This document shows, in pieces, positions 52,189 to 60,911 of a stretch of DNA of 64,000 nt (within the stretch, counting starts at the first letter, position 1; the number at the start of each line of letters is the position of its first letter). The DNA comes from Actinomycetaceae bacterium TAE3-ERU4 (lineage in GTDB: Bacteria; Actinomycetota; Actinomycetes; Actinomycetales; Actinomycetaceae). The position numbers and the translations under genes are program-made. Where the stretch lies: positions 1-64,000 of the forward strand of contig JAHUUJ010000001.1 in assembly GCA_019218365.1 (NCBI GenBank). Direction: 5' to 3'. The notes beneath the pieces are model-generated. The model worked only from the letters and a program-made list of their open reading frames with translations. It was not told the DNA's origin and searched no databases.

Positions 52189-53445
52189 ATGCTCTTTCGT
52201 AATGCCCGCCTTGAAAATTCAAGTTCGCTAACCGATTTTCGAATTGCGGATGGAAAATTTGTTGAACTTTCCACGGTAAAAGAAGACGGAACCAGCGCTC
52301 TTTTGCCTCTCCCACAAGAAGAAGTAATTGATTTAGGAGGAAAGCTAGTTCTTCCTCCATTCGTGGAACCACATATCCACCTTGACTCTGCCCTGACTGC
52401 CGGGGAACCTCGTTTCAACCTCAGCGGTACTCTTTTTGAAGGAATTGACATTTGGTCTGAACGCAAACATGCATGCACTCATGAAGAAGTTAAGGAACGT
52501 GCATTCGCAGCTTTGCAGATGATGGCAAAAAACGGTGTGCAATTTGTGCGTTCTCACGCCGATTGTACCGACCCAAAACTCACCGCTTTACGCGCACTAT
52601 GCGAACTGCGTGATGAGCTAAAGGGAACTATGGAGCTACAGATTGTAGCTTTTCCTCAAGAAGGCATTCACTCTTTCCCCAACGGTAAAGAACTTATCCG
52701 TAAGGCTCTAGAAATCGGTGCTGACGTAGTGGGCGCTATCCCCCACTTCGAGTTCACCCGTGAATATTCCGTTGATTCTCTTAACTACATTATTGAGTTA
52801 GCGCAGGAATTCGATGTTCTAGTTGATGTCCACTGCGACGAAATTGACGACGGCGCCTCACGAGGCCTGGAAACCCTTGCTGCCCGCGCATTAGAAACCG
52901 GATTGGCTGATCGGGTTACGGCTAGCCACACTACCGCAACTCACTCGTACAACAACGCCTACTTCTCTAAACTAACTCGACTTTTACGAATGTCGGAAAT
53001 CAATTTTGTGTGTAACCCTCTGGTTAACACTCACCTCCAAGGACGATTTGATACCTACCCGAAACGTCGAGGGGTAACTCGGGTTAAAGAACTACTTGAA
53101 GCCGGTTGTAACGTAGCTTTCGGTCATGATGATGTACGCGATCCGTGGTATCCAATGGGAGACGGGAATCCAATGGATGTAACCCATATGGGTATTCACG
53201 TTAATCAAATGATGGGATACCAACAGATTATGGACTCTTACAAAATGGTTACTCATAATGCTGCCCGCTGTCTGCACTTGGAAGATAATTATGGGATTGC
53301 TGCCGGCCGACCGGCGCACTTCATTGTTTTGAATGCAGATACTTGGTATGACGCTCTCAATACTCGCGCAGAAGTGCTTTCTTCCTACCATGGTGGAAAA
53401 TTGATTGCGCAAACCCAGCCAAGGTTAAAAGAAATTCTTTTCTAG
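52189..53445 (+). CDS. codA: cytosine deaminase
   Basis: A 418-residue amidohydrolase converting cytosine to uracil and ammonia. Metal and catalytic residues are all visible: P-P-F-V-E-P-H-I-H-L-D (first His pair, about 57-67), V-D-V-H-C-D-E-I-D-D (His and catalytic Glu, about 215), T-A-S-H-T-T-A-T-H (about 245) and A-F-G-H-D-D-V-R-D-P-W (metal Asp, about 310). GGAAAATC precedes the ATG. Together with codB it salvages exogenous cytosine. Confidence 0.95.
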   Translation: MLFRNARLENSSSLTDFRIADGKFVELSTVKEDGTSALLPLPQEEVIDLGGKLVLPPFVEPHIHLDSALTAGEPRFNLSGTLFEGIDIWSERKHACTHEEVKERAFAALQMMAKNGVQFVRSHADCTDPKLTALRALCELRDELKGTMELQIVAFPQEGIHSFPNGKELIRKALEIGADVVGAIPHFEFTREYSVDSLNYIIELAQEFDVLVDVHCDEIDDGASRGLETLAARALETGLADRVTASHTTATHSYNNAYFSKLTRLLRMSEINFVCNPLVNTHLQGRFDTYPKRRGVTRVKELLEAGCNVAFGHDDVRDPWYPMGDGNPMDVTHMGIHVNQMMGYQQIMDSYKMVTHNAARCLHLEDNYGIAAGRPAHFIVLNADTWYDALNTRAEVLSSYHGGKLIAQTQPRLKEILF

Positions 53446-53490
53446 ATTACGTTTTACTTTCCTGACGAGAGTAAATTCGTGCGTACTACC

Positions 53491-53533
53491 TTCCCCCTCG
53501 GTGCACATTTTCCTTATTGTTACCGAGGGGGAA
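53491..53533 (+). terminator. terminator of codBA
   Basis: A 12-bp perfect stem (TTCCCCCTCGGT / ACCGAGGGGGAA) with a 19-base loop, about 45 bases after codA and followed by a T-rich run. Confidence 0.82.
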
Positions 53534-53543
53534 AGTATTTTTC

Positions 53544-53648
53544 CTAGTATTTACGCCACTTACTACGATTTATTCCGGTTGATTGAGTACCTTTCCAAGT
53601 ATTTTCATCCTCTCGATGAAAACATTTACAGTAAACTTTATCTGTCAT
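53544..53648 (-). CDS. possible 34-residue small protein
   Basis: A short minus-strand frame beginning M-T-D-K-V-Y-C-K-C-F-H-R-E-D-E-N-T-W-K-G, with a good AGGGGTG ribosome site 4 bases before the ATG. It is basic, with a C-x-C and nearby His that could bind metal. It lies in the gap between codA and the MFS gene, divergent from the latter. Could be real or chance. Confidence 0.33.
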   Translation of the reverse strand: MTDKVYCKCFHREDENTWKGTQSTGINRSKWRKY

Positions 53649-53733
53649 TTTCACCCCTTCATGCACTGTTGCTTTGAAGGGAAAGAAATACCGTCGCTTA
53701 TTTAGAGCTATAAAAATTGTCAGAGAGGACAAA

Positions 53734-55044
53734 ATGGGGTTTTTATCAAAGCAGGGTTTTCAGTCCCGACAGCAAATTACAGCATTTTTGACGGTTGTAT
53801 TCTCCGGGCAAATTATTTACTCCGCCTTTGAGAGCTTTAAGATTCCTTTCTACCAGCAGCTGGTAGATTACTACGGACTTACCGACACCCAGTTTGGTTT
53901 CCTCTTTACGATGCTAGGGGTAGCGGTATTTTTCTATATTCCTGCAGGATGGGTAAATAACCGTTTTCACGTTCGTCAGGTACTTATCGCAGGATTGGCT
54001 TACAGATTACTGACCGCTCTAATCTTGATTCTTTTACGACCAAGTTTCCCAATTATGTTGGTAATAACTTTCACGTGGGGAATACTGGACGCCATTTTCT
54101 GGCCGGCGGTAGTTAAAGGTGTAGTCCTCTTCTCCGGAAAAGATAATAAGGGAGTTGGATTCGGTATCCTAACTGCTTTCCGTGCCGGTGGAGAAGCTAT
54201 TCTTAACGGCATCGTAATTGGTGTAATGGTTATCTTTAATGGAGCAATGCTGGCTTTCCAAAGCATGATGGTTCTCTATGCTCTGCTCACAGTACCTATG
54301 ATTGCCTTGGTTTATTTCTGTGTTCCTGCTGATCCCACTACAGAAGGAGACTTCAGCGAAGATCACGACGTAGTAGCACTTTCCAGTAAGGAAGCTCTGC
54401 AGGGGCTTATTAAGACCTTGCGTCATCCGCGTATCTGGCTTGCCGGAATGGCGGGGCTTTGCGTTTACTGGGTCTATACAACTTTGGTTTACACCACCCC
54501 CTTCTTTGTCCGTGTCTACCACATGAGTCAGGGAACAGCCTCTACCTACGCTACCGCGAACGCTCTTATCCTCGGTTTAGGAGGAGGACTTTTAGGCGGA
54601 TACATAGCGGATTATATTTTTAAGTCCAGTACCCTTACGCTCGGAATTACTCTCTGCCTGAGCGGAGCAATCATGATGATTTTGGTGTTTGTACCAGGAG
54701 ATTCATCGTGGACCATTCCCGCGCTTATTATCATGTCAACTACGGCATTTGTAATCATGATGGCAAAGGCTCTGCAGCAAGCCCCAGTTGCAGAATTACA
54801 CCTACCTACCGAGATGGTCGGTTCAGCAATGAGTGTTAATTCTTTTATGGCCTTTGCTTCAATCCTTTGGGCCATGCCAATTAACGGAATGATTCTTGAT
54901 TCATTCCCCACAGACCCGAAAACCGCTTTCAACTATATCTTTATGCTAATGCTGGTGGTAGCCGCGGTCGGAGCAGCTTGTGCTTTCTTCCTCTACTTCC
55001 TAATTAAGCGTGACGTAGCAAAAGAGAAAGTTAAAAACAGCTAG
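53734..55044 (+). CDS. MFS transporter
   Basis: A 436-residue protein with 12 spans of the major facilitator superfamily. The motif-A-like loop between spans 2 and 3 is atypical (G-W-V-N-N-R-F-H-V-R), and R-A-G-G-E-A-I-L-N-G lies in span 5. I chose the ATG at 53734 with GAGAGG upstream; the in-frame extension is basic and lacks a ribosome site. It follows codBA in the same direction but after a terminator. Substrate unknown; a nucleobase-related carrier is only a guess from position. Confidence 0.8.
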   Translation: MGFLSKQGFQSRQQITAFLTVVFSGQIIYSAFESFKIPFYQQLVDYYGLTDTQFGFLFTMLGVAVFFYIPAGWVNNRFHVRQVLIAGLAYRLLTALILILLRPSFPIMLVITFTWGILDAIFWPAVVKGVVLFSGKDNKGVGFGILTAFRAGGEAILNGIVIGVMVIFNGAMLAFQSMMVLYALLTVPMIALVYFCVPADPTTEGDFSEDHDVVALSSKEALQGLIKTLRHPRIWLAGMAGLCVYWVYTTLVYTTPFFVRVYHMSQGTASTYATANALILGLGGGLLGGYIADYIFKSSTLTLGITLCLSGAIMMILVFVPGDSSWTIPALIIMSTTAFVIMMAKALQQAPVAELHLPTEMVGSAMSVNSFMAFASILWAMPINGMILDSFPTDPKTAFNYIFMLMLVVAAVGAACAFFLYFLIKRDVAKEKVKNS

Positions 55045-55056
55045 TTTTATCCTTAT

Positions 55057-55100
55057 ATTGGTTGTGGGGAAAAGCCATCTAGCTTTTCCCCACAACCAAT
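55057..55100 (+). terminator. terminator between the MFS gene and tRNA-Arg
   Basis: A 19-bp perfect stem (ATTGGTTGTGGGGAAAAGC / GCTTTTCCCCACAACCAAT) with a 6-base loop, then ATTTTTG. It serves the plus-strand MFS gene, and its symmetry could also end the tRNA-Arg transcript. Confidence 0.92.
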
Positions 55101-55107
55101 ATTTTTG

Positions 55108-55180
55108 TGCCCCCGAGACGATTCGAACGTCCGACACCCGCTTTAGGAGAGCGGTGCTCTATCCCCTGAGCTACGAGGGC
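55108..55180 (-). tRNA. tRNA-Arg(CCT)
   Basis: A 73-base cloverleaf starting GCCCTCGTAGCTCAGGGGAT, with anticodon loop CTCCTAA (anticodon CCT), T-arm with GTTCGAATC and acceptor end GGGGGCA. CCA is not encoded. Confidence 0.95.
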
Positions 55181-55254
55181 AACACCAAAATATGGTACCC
55201 CAAAATTATACAAAAAGAAGAAGCATAAAGACTGATATTCAGCACAGACTGAAA

Positions 55255-55290
55255 GTGGAGGGAAACAAGAATCGTCTTGTTTCCCTCCAC
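55255..55290 (-). terminator. terminator of the universal stress protein gene
   Basis: A 16-bp perfect stem (GTGGAGGGAAACAAGA / TCTTGTTTCCCTCCAC) with a 4-base loop, 12 bases after the minus-strand stop codon. The U-run is weak. Confidence 0.75.
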
Positions 55291-55301
55291 CCAAGAATAT
55301 T

Positions 55302-56243
55302 TCAGGCCCTATCCCACGGTAGATTTGCGGGTTCTGAAGATTCAGCTTGCGCGACATCAGAGTTTGGCGGAACAATCATCACCGGACACTTAGAGCGAGC
55401 CAACAAGGTTTGCGAAGTAGAACCAAGTAGCAGTCCAGCGAAACCTCCACGTCCGCGACGTCCAACCACTATGAGGTCAACAGCGGTAGAAAACTCTGCC
55501 AATAGTTCAGCCGGATTGCCATCAAGGACGTGACGAGAAACTTTCATGTCTCTTCCTTCTAGTGCCTGGTCAACCGCCACATCCAAACCTACGCGGATAT
55601 CCGCGATTACCCGAGCCCTATCAATAATTGGCGGCACCCAAGCCATTAAAGAATTTCCGGTGGCAAAAGGAACCGCAGAAGTCGCTGTCAACTTAGCGTT
55701 CCATAAAGCAGCCTCGGTTACAGCCTTTCGCAAAGCTGTAGAAGAAGTATCAGAACCATCTACGCCAACTACAAGACGCTGAATGGGCGTATAGGGAGTT
55801 CCCCCCTCAAAACGCGGCACAACTACAATCGGGCACTTAGCACGTGATGGCACAGCGGCCGAAACCGCTCCCAAAAGACGATCAGCAAACCCTTGCGTAC
55901 CCTGAGTTCCGATTACTACCATAGAGGCCTTTTCTGAACCTTCTATTAGGAGCGTAGTTGGATCCCCGGGTAAGACTTCAGACTCAACATCATCCACTCC
56001 AGCTTCGCGTGCTCGTTCTTCAGCCACTCTCGCAGTTTCCTGAGCCTGATCGCGCAACTGTCCATCATCCATCGTCATATAGGATCCCTCAATACCCGAG
56101 GGAGTGTACGAAGCAAGGTTATAGGCAACTAAGATTCTCAGATGGGCGCCAGACTGTCGCGCCCTCGCAACAGCCCAATCAACTACGTTCCATGCTTTGT
56201 CCGAACCATCAGTTCCCACCAAGATAGTTTCTTTAGTGCTCAT
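55302..56243 (-). CDS. tandem-domain universal stress protein
   Basis: A 313-residue cytoplasmic protein of two UspA domains (about 5-142 and 155-290). Domain 1 has V-G-T-D-G-S-D-K-A-W and G-T-Q-G-T-Q-G-F-A-D-R-L-L-G. Domain 2 has V-G-V-D-G-S-D-T-S-S and the complete ATP-binding signature G-R-R-G-R-G-G-F-A-G-L-L-L-G-S-T-S-Q, so at least the second domain should bind ATP. The two-domain form is common in Actinobacteria and linked with stress and dormancy. It is a single-gene transcript. Confidence 0.93.
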   Translation of the reverse strand: MSTKETILVGTDGSDKAWNVVDWAVARARQSGAHLRILVAYNLASYTPSGIEGSYMTMDDGQLRDQAQETARVAEERAREAGVDDVESEVLPGDPTTLLIEGSEKASMVVIGTQGTQGFADRLLGAVSAAVPSRAKCPIVVVPRFEGGTPYTPIQRLVVGVDGSDTSSTALRKAVTEAALWNAKLTATSAVPFATGNSLMAWVPPIIDRARVIADIRVGLDVAVDQALEGRDMKVSRHVLDGNPAELLAEFSTAVDLIVVGRRGRGGFAGLLLGSTSQTLLARSKCPVMIVPPNSDVAQAESSEPANLPWDRA

Positions 56244-56299
56244 GGGAAACCTCCAATCTAAATTGACACTCTAATTATAAAACAGAGACGCCCCTCACC

Positions 56300-56342
56300 A
56301 AAAAGAGTCCCCTTTCCATAAATTGGAAAGGGGACTCTTTTT
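56300..56342. terminator. terminator of the NlpC/P60 gene
   Basis: An 18-bp perfect stem (AAAAAGAGTCCCCTTTCC / GGAAAGGGGACTCTTTTT) with a 7-base loop, 12 bases after the minus-strand stop. Confidence 0.92.
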
Positions 56343-56353
56343 AAGTCTATAAA

Positions 56354-57133
56354 TTAGCGCATACGGTAAGGAGCCATGCTTGAACCCACGTTAGCAACCT
56401 GTACGGACTTACCGGGGCGAGGAGCGTGAATCATCTTGCCGTTACCAATGTAGATACCTACGTGGCCGGGCCGCCACATCAAGTCACCGGGACGAGCTTC
56501 CGCCATGGAAACGCGTCGCCCATAACGAGCCTGGGAGGTAGAGCTGTGTGGAAGGTTGATTCCCAACTGACGGTACACATAAGAGGTGAAGCCTGAACAG
56601 TCGAAACCAGAGGGGCTTGAGCCACCCCAACGGTACGGAGTACCAAGGTAGCGATAAGCCACTGCCACTGCGCCACCAGAAGAAGCTCCCGAGCTAGCAG
56701 CTGGAGCCTCCTGCTTTACATTAGTATCAGCAGTAGGTTGAGCAGCACGAACAGCGGAACGAGAGGCAGCACGAGAACGAGCGGTTTCACGTTCAGTCTC
56801 TTGCACGCGACGTCGAGATTCTTCTTCAGCGCGAGCGCGACGTTCCGCACGAGCATCACGAACCTCAACATCAACGCTAATAGCCTGAGCAGACCAATCA
56901 GCGTTAGCGGAGACTGAAATCGGAGAGTTCTGTAAAGCGGCCTCTTTTGCTTGCTGAGCAAGGGCAGTAACGTCAACACCGGGGTTAGCGGCACCGGCGG
57001 GAGCTGCCTGAGCTGTAGCCACACCGGAGGCAAGCATCGAAACAGCTAGACCAGCAGCTCCAGCGGTAGCAAAAGTGTTCTTACGGGCAGGCCGGCAAGT
57101 TGCACGATGCCTCCGCTGGACAGTACTCTGCAT
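56354..57133 (-). CDS. secreted NlpC/P60 peptidoglycan endopeptidase
   Basis: A 259-residue exported cell-wall hydrolase. The signal peptide (about 1-45) ends near A-Q-A-A-P. A long Arg/Glu/Ala-rich, probably helical linker (about 75-140) precedes the C-terminal NlpC/P60 domain: Y-R-W-G-G-S-S-P-S-G-F-D-C-S-G-F (catalytic Cys), R-P-G-D-L-M-W, G-H-V-G-I-Y (His) and K-M-I-H-A-P (polar third residue). It cuts the D-Glu–diamino-acid stem peptide bond. I chose the ATG at 57133 with GGAGG 9 bases upstream. Confidence 0.92.
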   Translation of the reverse strand: MQSTVQRRHRATCRPARKNTFATAGAAGLAVSMLASGVATAQAAPAGAANPGVDVTALAQQAKEAALQNSPISVSANADWSAQAISVDVEVRDARAERRARAEEESRRRVQETERETARSRAASRSAVRAAQPTADTNVKQEAPAASSGASSGGAVAVAYRYLGTPYRWGGSSPSGFDCSGFTSYVYRQLGINLPHSSTSQARYGRRVSMAEARPGDLMWRPGHVGIYIGNGKMIHAPRPGKSVQVANVGSSMAPYRMR

Positions 57134-57475
57134 TCTCAATTTCCTCCAAGACGGTGTGGGAAGACAAAACTCTTCACATGACAGAACCAATAATAACCAG
57201 AAGATAAACAGATTGTCACATTTTCATCACGCTAATTAATTATTTTTTCTTCAAAAGAATACAAATTGGCTGAATTTCAACGAAAAAAAATTAAGGAAAG
57301 AAACTTTTCTCACAATCTACAAAGAAGTAAGTCAAAAAACAATATATATACACTGAAGGTTATTTTATTTAAATTATTTTTGGCTAGCTTTTCTCAACTT
57401 AACCCTCTTAAAAAAAGTCCGACACAACGCCGGAAAACAACTTTAGAATCTCTCAAGACTGTCGATAAACGAAAC
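57134..57475. promoter_or_regulatory. upstream region of the NlpC/P60 gene
   Basis: About 340 bases of AT-rich sequence between the NlpC/P60 gene and the DtxR gene, both on the minus strand. It must contain the promoter of the former. I looked for a c-di-AMP (ydaO-type) riboswitch, often found before such genes, and could not recognise one. Short open frames on the plus strand look non-coding. Confidence 0.35.
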
Positions 57476-57507
57476 ACCGGAGGGATTAAAATAATATTCC
57501 CTCCGGT
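57476..57507 (-). terminator. terminator of the DtxR-family gene
   Basis: A 10-bp perfect stem (ACCGGAGGGA / TCCCTCCGGT) with a 12-base AT-rich loop, about 16 bases after the stop codon, with T-rich sequence following on the minus strand. Confidence 0.8.
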
Positions 57508-57522
57508 ATCTAACGATATTTT

Positions 57523-58200
57523 CTAAGCATCCACGAACAAGTGACGTCCCAGCAACTCAGTAACTTCAATTGTCCCCTGTGGCGCAGAAATAAGAATATT
57601 TTCCCCTTCTCGGAACAGTTTCACTTTAGCTCCGGGGACAGCCCCTACCTTAAGCAATAGGGCAATTGCCTTCGGATTACCCTGCACGGGTTCACCGATT
57701 CGATTAACTACAACTTCACGAGGCTGTTCATCAATCTGCACATCCTCTAAAGCCGTTCCAGGAGCAGCCAAAGAGGTTTCCTCAAGTGCACCTTCCAATA
57801 ATGGGATCGGATTTCCAAAAGGATCAAAACGAGGATCTTCCAAAACTGCAATCAACTGACTTTCCGCCTCGTCAGAAATAACGTGTTCCCAACGACACGC
57901 CTCATCATGCACCTTACGTTGATCCATCTTTAAAACATCAAGCAATAAACGTTCAGCTAAACGATGTTTACGCATCACTGAAGTAGCAAGCTTTCGCCCC
58001 TGAGGGGTTAACGTAAGCTGCCTATCACTTCTCACGGAAAGAAGACCATCACGCTCCATGCGTCCTACAGTCTGGGAAACCGTAGGTCCCGAATGTCCAA
58101 GGCGCTCGACAATCCGAGCGCGTAAAGGTGCAACCGAGTCTTCTTCAAGCTCAAAAATAGTCTTTAAATACATTTCAGTTGTATCAATTAAGTTACTCAT
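57523..58200 (-). CDS. DtxR/IdeR-type metal-dependent repressor
   Basis: A 225-residue regulator that represses iron (or manganese) uptake genes when metal is bound. It has an N-terminal winged helix (D-T-T-E-M-Y-L-K-T-I-F-E-L-E-E-D…S-G-P-T-V-S-Q-T-V-G-R-M-E-R-D-G-L) and a dimer/metal domain with H-R-L-A-E-R-L-L and A-C-R-W-E-H-V-I-S-D-E. This keeps the Met10, Cys102 and His positions of DtxR. A C-terminal SH3-like FeoA domain (about 150-225) completes it. The Cys rather than Asp at the primary site favours iron. It is preceded by an MFS exporter gene on the same strand. Confidence 0.92.
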   Translation of the reverse strand: MSNLIDTTEMYLKTIFELEEDSVAPLRARIVERLGHSGPTVSQTVGRMERDGLLSVRSDRQLTLTPQGRKLATSVMRKHRLAERLLLDVLKMDQRKVHDEACRWEHVISDEAESQLIAVLEDPRFDPFGNPIPLLEGALEETSLAAPGTALEDVQIDEQPREVVVNRIGEPVQGNPKAIALLLKVGAVPGAKVKLFREGENILISAPQGTIEVTELLGRHLFVDA

Positions 58201-58298
58201 TTAGAAACCTCCAGAAAACAGTCAGTCAAAAATTAGATTAGCCGACATAGAAGACAAATCAATACAGACCTATTCTCATTTCAGAAAAAACAAAAAAA

Positions 58299-59570
58299 TT
58301 AATCATCCATCCGGTCGCGTGGACCTTCGACGTGCACAAAAGGACGATGAATATTCATGTAAATATTCATGTCCCAGTGACGATAAATCCACAAACTCGC
58401 TAAAAGAGCGGCAAGTATAGAACCAATTGCTCCTACCCCAATAGACCAGCGCGGTCCCATGTTCTGCGCAATCCACCCTACTAACGGAGACCCAATTGGA
58501 GTAGCCCCTAAAAATAGCATCGTATAAATTGCCATAACTCGACCCCGCACCTGCGCGTCAGTCGTAATCTGGATTGCCGCATTTGCAGAAATAATCATGG
58601 TCAGGGTAAAGAAACCCAACGGAATCGAAATTAACGCATAAGACCAGTAATTCGGAGCTAAAGCCAAAAAACCCTCGGTAATCCCAAAAGCAAAAGTAGC
58701 GCCAATCACCGTTCGCACTCGTGGAGTATTCCTACCTGCGGCAACTAATGCACCCGCTAAAGAACCCAACGCCATGAAGGAACCCAATAATCCAAATTCT
58801 CCAGGACCACGACCATAAACTTCACGCGCCATCACCGCAGTAGTCAGCTGAAAGTTAAGCCCCAGACAAGAAGTCAACGAAGCAACCGCGGTAATTACCA
58901 TGATGTCGGGGCGTTTACGCAAATAACGTAGTCCCTCCATAATCTGTCCTCGTGCCCGAGAAACTCTAGCCGCGGGAAACAAATCCTCAATCCTCATAAT
59001 GGCCAGCATTATCACAGGCCCCAAGAGAATAAAAGCATTCGCCGCAAAAACTACCCAAGAACCGAGAAATGCTAAAGCTACTCCAGCAGCAGCGGGTCCC
59101 AGCATGCGAGCTAGGTTAAAAGCCGCGGAATTAAGACTCACGGCATTAGGAACCAGACGCGAGGGAACCAACTCATTAACAAAAATCTGACGGGCTGGAT
59201 TATCTATTGTCTGAACACATCCACCGGCAGCCGCAAGAATATAAAAATGCCACAGTTTAGCAAGGTCAAAATATAGTAAAAAGGCCATAATCAAAGAGAT
59301 TATGACCATTGCCGACTGAGTTACTTGTATTAAACGTCGACGGTTCAAACGATCTACCAGCACACCCGCATACGGGGAAAATAAAAGCTGCGGAAGAAAC
59401 TGCAGAGCCGTTATATATCCCACCGCGCGAGCATCTTGTGCGGTCATTTCCGTATAAACTACCCAGTCCTGGGCAACTCTTTGCATCCACACAGCAGTCC
59501 CCGCAAACATAGTTGCGATAAACCACTTGCGATAGTTCAGATAGCTAAAAGACTCAAACGTGCGAAACAA
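58299..59570 (-). CDS. MFS exporter, MFS_3/EntS-like
   Basis: A 423-residue, 12-span transporter of the EntS-like branch: F-E-S-F-S-Y-L-N-Y-R-K-W-F at the start, V-A-Q-D-W-V-V-Y in span 1, and motif A G-V-L-V-D-R-L-N-R-R-R-L between spans 2 and 3. I-D-N-P-A-R-Q-I-F-V-N-E-L-V is the MFS_3 signature. This branch exports siderophores or drugs. The TTG at 59570 has AGGCGA upstream; an alternative TTG at 59588 would overlap the DUF3027 gene by 16 bases. Position beside a DtxR regulator makes siderophore export attractive, but there are no synthesis genes here. Confidence 0.82.
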   Translation of the reverse strand: MFRTFESFSYLNYRKWFIATMFAGTAVWMQRVAQDWVVYTEMTAQDARAVGYITALQFLPQLLFSPYAGVLVDRLNRRRLIQVTQSAMVIISLIMAFLLYFDLAKLWHFYILAAAGGCVQTIDNPARQIFVNELVPSRLVPNAVSLNSAAFNLARMLGPAAAGVALAFLGSWVVFAANAFILLGPVIMLAIMRIEDLFPAARVSRARGQIMEGLRYLRKRPDIMVITAVASLTSCLGLNFQLTTAVMAREVYGRGPGEFGLLGSFMALGSLAGALVAAGRNTPRVRTVIGATFAFGITEGFLALAPNYWSYALISIPLGFFTLTMIISANAAIQITTDAQVRGRVMAIYTMLFLGATPIGSPLVGWIAQNMGPRWSIGVGAIGSILAALLASLWIYRHWDMNIYMNIHRPFVHVEGPRDRMDD

Positions 59571-59572
59571 AA

Positions 59573-60346
59573 TTATTCGCCTGCCCAAAAGTCGGCGGGG
59601 TTTAGCACCTCCATCGTCATGTCATTCAAGCGTAAAGGCTCGATTTCCCATGGCGATTCAACCCTCTCTAATTTAGTTTCAGAACGCGTTCCACAAGAAT
59701 GCGTAATAGAAACCAAATGCCCGTCTTCGGCACAGAACTCATTCGCGCAAATCCCGAAATGAGCGCCCAAAGGACCGCTCAAAGGAATCATAAAACCAAA
59801 AGTATTGCGCGAGTGCTGGTAATGACGATTAGGCTTAGCGCTCCGTATATTACGCTGCCACCTTTCTTTCGCATCACGCAATCCCTTTTCAGAAAGCATC
59901 CGCGGACGTGGGGATAGCGAATCATTTTCTTCTAAATGTTCCCTATCAGAAGCTAAACAATCATCCTTACCCGGATAGGGAACCATTTCCCCACGCGAAA
60001 CATCAGAAGACAAAAGACGCTGATCCCAAGGAACCCACTGCGGAGCCAACAACGCACCCTCGTGAGGGAGCATTTCAACTTCACAAACCGTTACTTTACG
60101 AGCGCGTGGAACGCGCGTAACGGTGACAGCCCAAACCCATCCTACGTATCCGGGGTGCAAACATTCGAACAGATGGGTAAGCAAAAGCGGAGCATCCAGC
60201 TCATATCCTAAGTAGTTTCCCACATGCCCTTCCCGGGCAAGCTCGCAAGCGGCCTCGCGAGCAATGTCTACAGCTTTTGCCAGAGTGGAGTCCCTACGAA
60301 CTCCGCCCTGTTTACTGTTCTTCTTTTCTTCTAAGTCCTTGGGCAT
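59573..60346 (-). CDS. DUF3027 family protein
   Basis: A 257-residue actinobacterial protein. Family landmarks are H-P-G-Y-V-G-W-V-W-A-V-T-V-T-R-V-P-R-A (about 66-84), A-L-L-A-P-Q-W-V-P-W-D-Q-R-L, a variable linker, R-P-R-M-L-S-E-K-G, and a C-terminal F-M-I-P-L-S-G-P-L-G-A-H-F-G-I-C-A-N-E with a later T-H-S-C-G. The Cys and His residues of the last part could bind zinc. It follows a cold-shock protein gene by 14 bases, a conserved pairing in Actinobacteria. Function unknown. Confidence 0.88.
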   Translation of the reverse strand: MPKDLEEKKNSKQGGVRRDSTLAKAVDIAREAACELAREGHVGNYLGYELDAPLLLTHLFECLHPGYVGWVWAVTVTRVPRARKVTVCEVEMLPHEGALLAPQWVPWDQRLLSSDVSRGEMVPYPGKDDCLASDREHLEENDSLSPRPRMLSEKGLRDAKERWQRNIRSAKPNRHYQHSRNTFGFMIPLSGPLGAHFGICANEFCAEDGHLVSITHSCGTRSETKLERVESPWEIEPLRLNDMTMEVLNPADFWAGE

Positions 60347-60360
60347 ACTTAGACTTTAGC

Positions 60361-60735
60361 CTACGCGTCGAAATCGTTAGCCAAAACTCGCAGCACTTTC
60401 GCCAACTTGTGACCATTTTCCGGGTAACGACCACGACGTAACTGTACCGAGGCCGTATCCAAAAGCTTAATTAAATCTTCGATTACCGGCACCATCTCCT
60501 CAGCCTTACGACGAGACGCACGCGGGTCTTTTGGAGTCTCCAAAACCGAAAGTGACAAAACCTGCGGGCCCCGCCGACTCTCGGCGAAACTATATTCAAC
60601 TTTGGTTCCGGTACGTAGAGTCGTAACTCCCTCAGGCAGAGTTGAAGCGTGCATAAAGACGTCCACGCCGTCCTCGCCGGTTATGTACCCAAAGCCCTTA
60701 CTGGGGTCAAACCATTTAACCTTACCGTTTGGCAC
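60361..60735 (-). CDS. cold-shock-domain protein
   Basis: A 124-residue nucleic-acid-binding protein. The N-terminal cold-shock domain (1-66) holds G-K-V-K-W-F-D, RNP1 K-G-F-G-Y-I and RNP2 V-D-V-F-M-H, while a C-terminal extension of about 55 charged, helical residues is specific to this actinobacterial type. It likely binds single-stranded RNA. First gene of a small operon with DUF3027 and possibly the MFS gene. ACTCCTTAAAG on the plus strand gives an AAGGAG ribosome site. Confidence 0.93.
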   Translation of the reverse strand: MPNGKVKWFDPSKGFGYITGEDGVDVFMHASTLPEGVTTLRTGTKVEYSFAESRRGPQVLSLSVLETPKDPRASRRKAEEMVPVIEDLIKLLDTASVQLRRGRYPENGHKLAKVLRVLANDFDA

Positions 60736-60911
60736 AGCTTACTCCTTAAAGATTCTTAACCTATGTAGGCCATAATAATACTGGTAGAAGGAAAAAATAA
60801 TTCGACGGTTGCGCTAATGGTGAAGATAAAAAATGCACAGTTACGGCAAAACCCCAAAAAATTCCACTAAACTGAAACTAACAACACAAGTTGAAGATAG
60901 GGAAGAGAGCT

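Noticed and set aside
57134-57475. Possible c-di-AMP (ydaO-type) riboswitch before the NlpC/P60 gene
   Set aside because: Expected from genes of this kind in other Actinobacteria, but none of the conserved core stretches could be recognised here.
57266-57526. 86-codon plus-strand open frame
   Set aside because: Lys/Phe/Asn-rich translation of AT-rich spacer with no ribosome site, running into the DtxR terminator.
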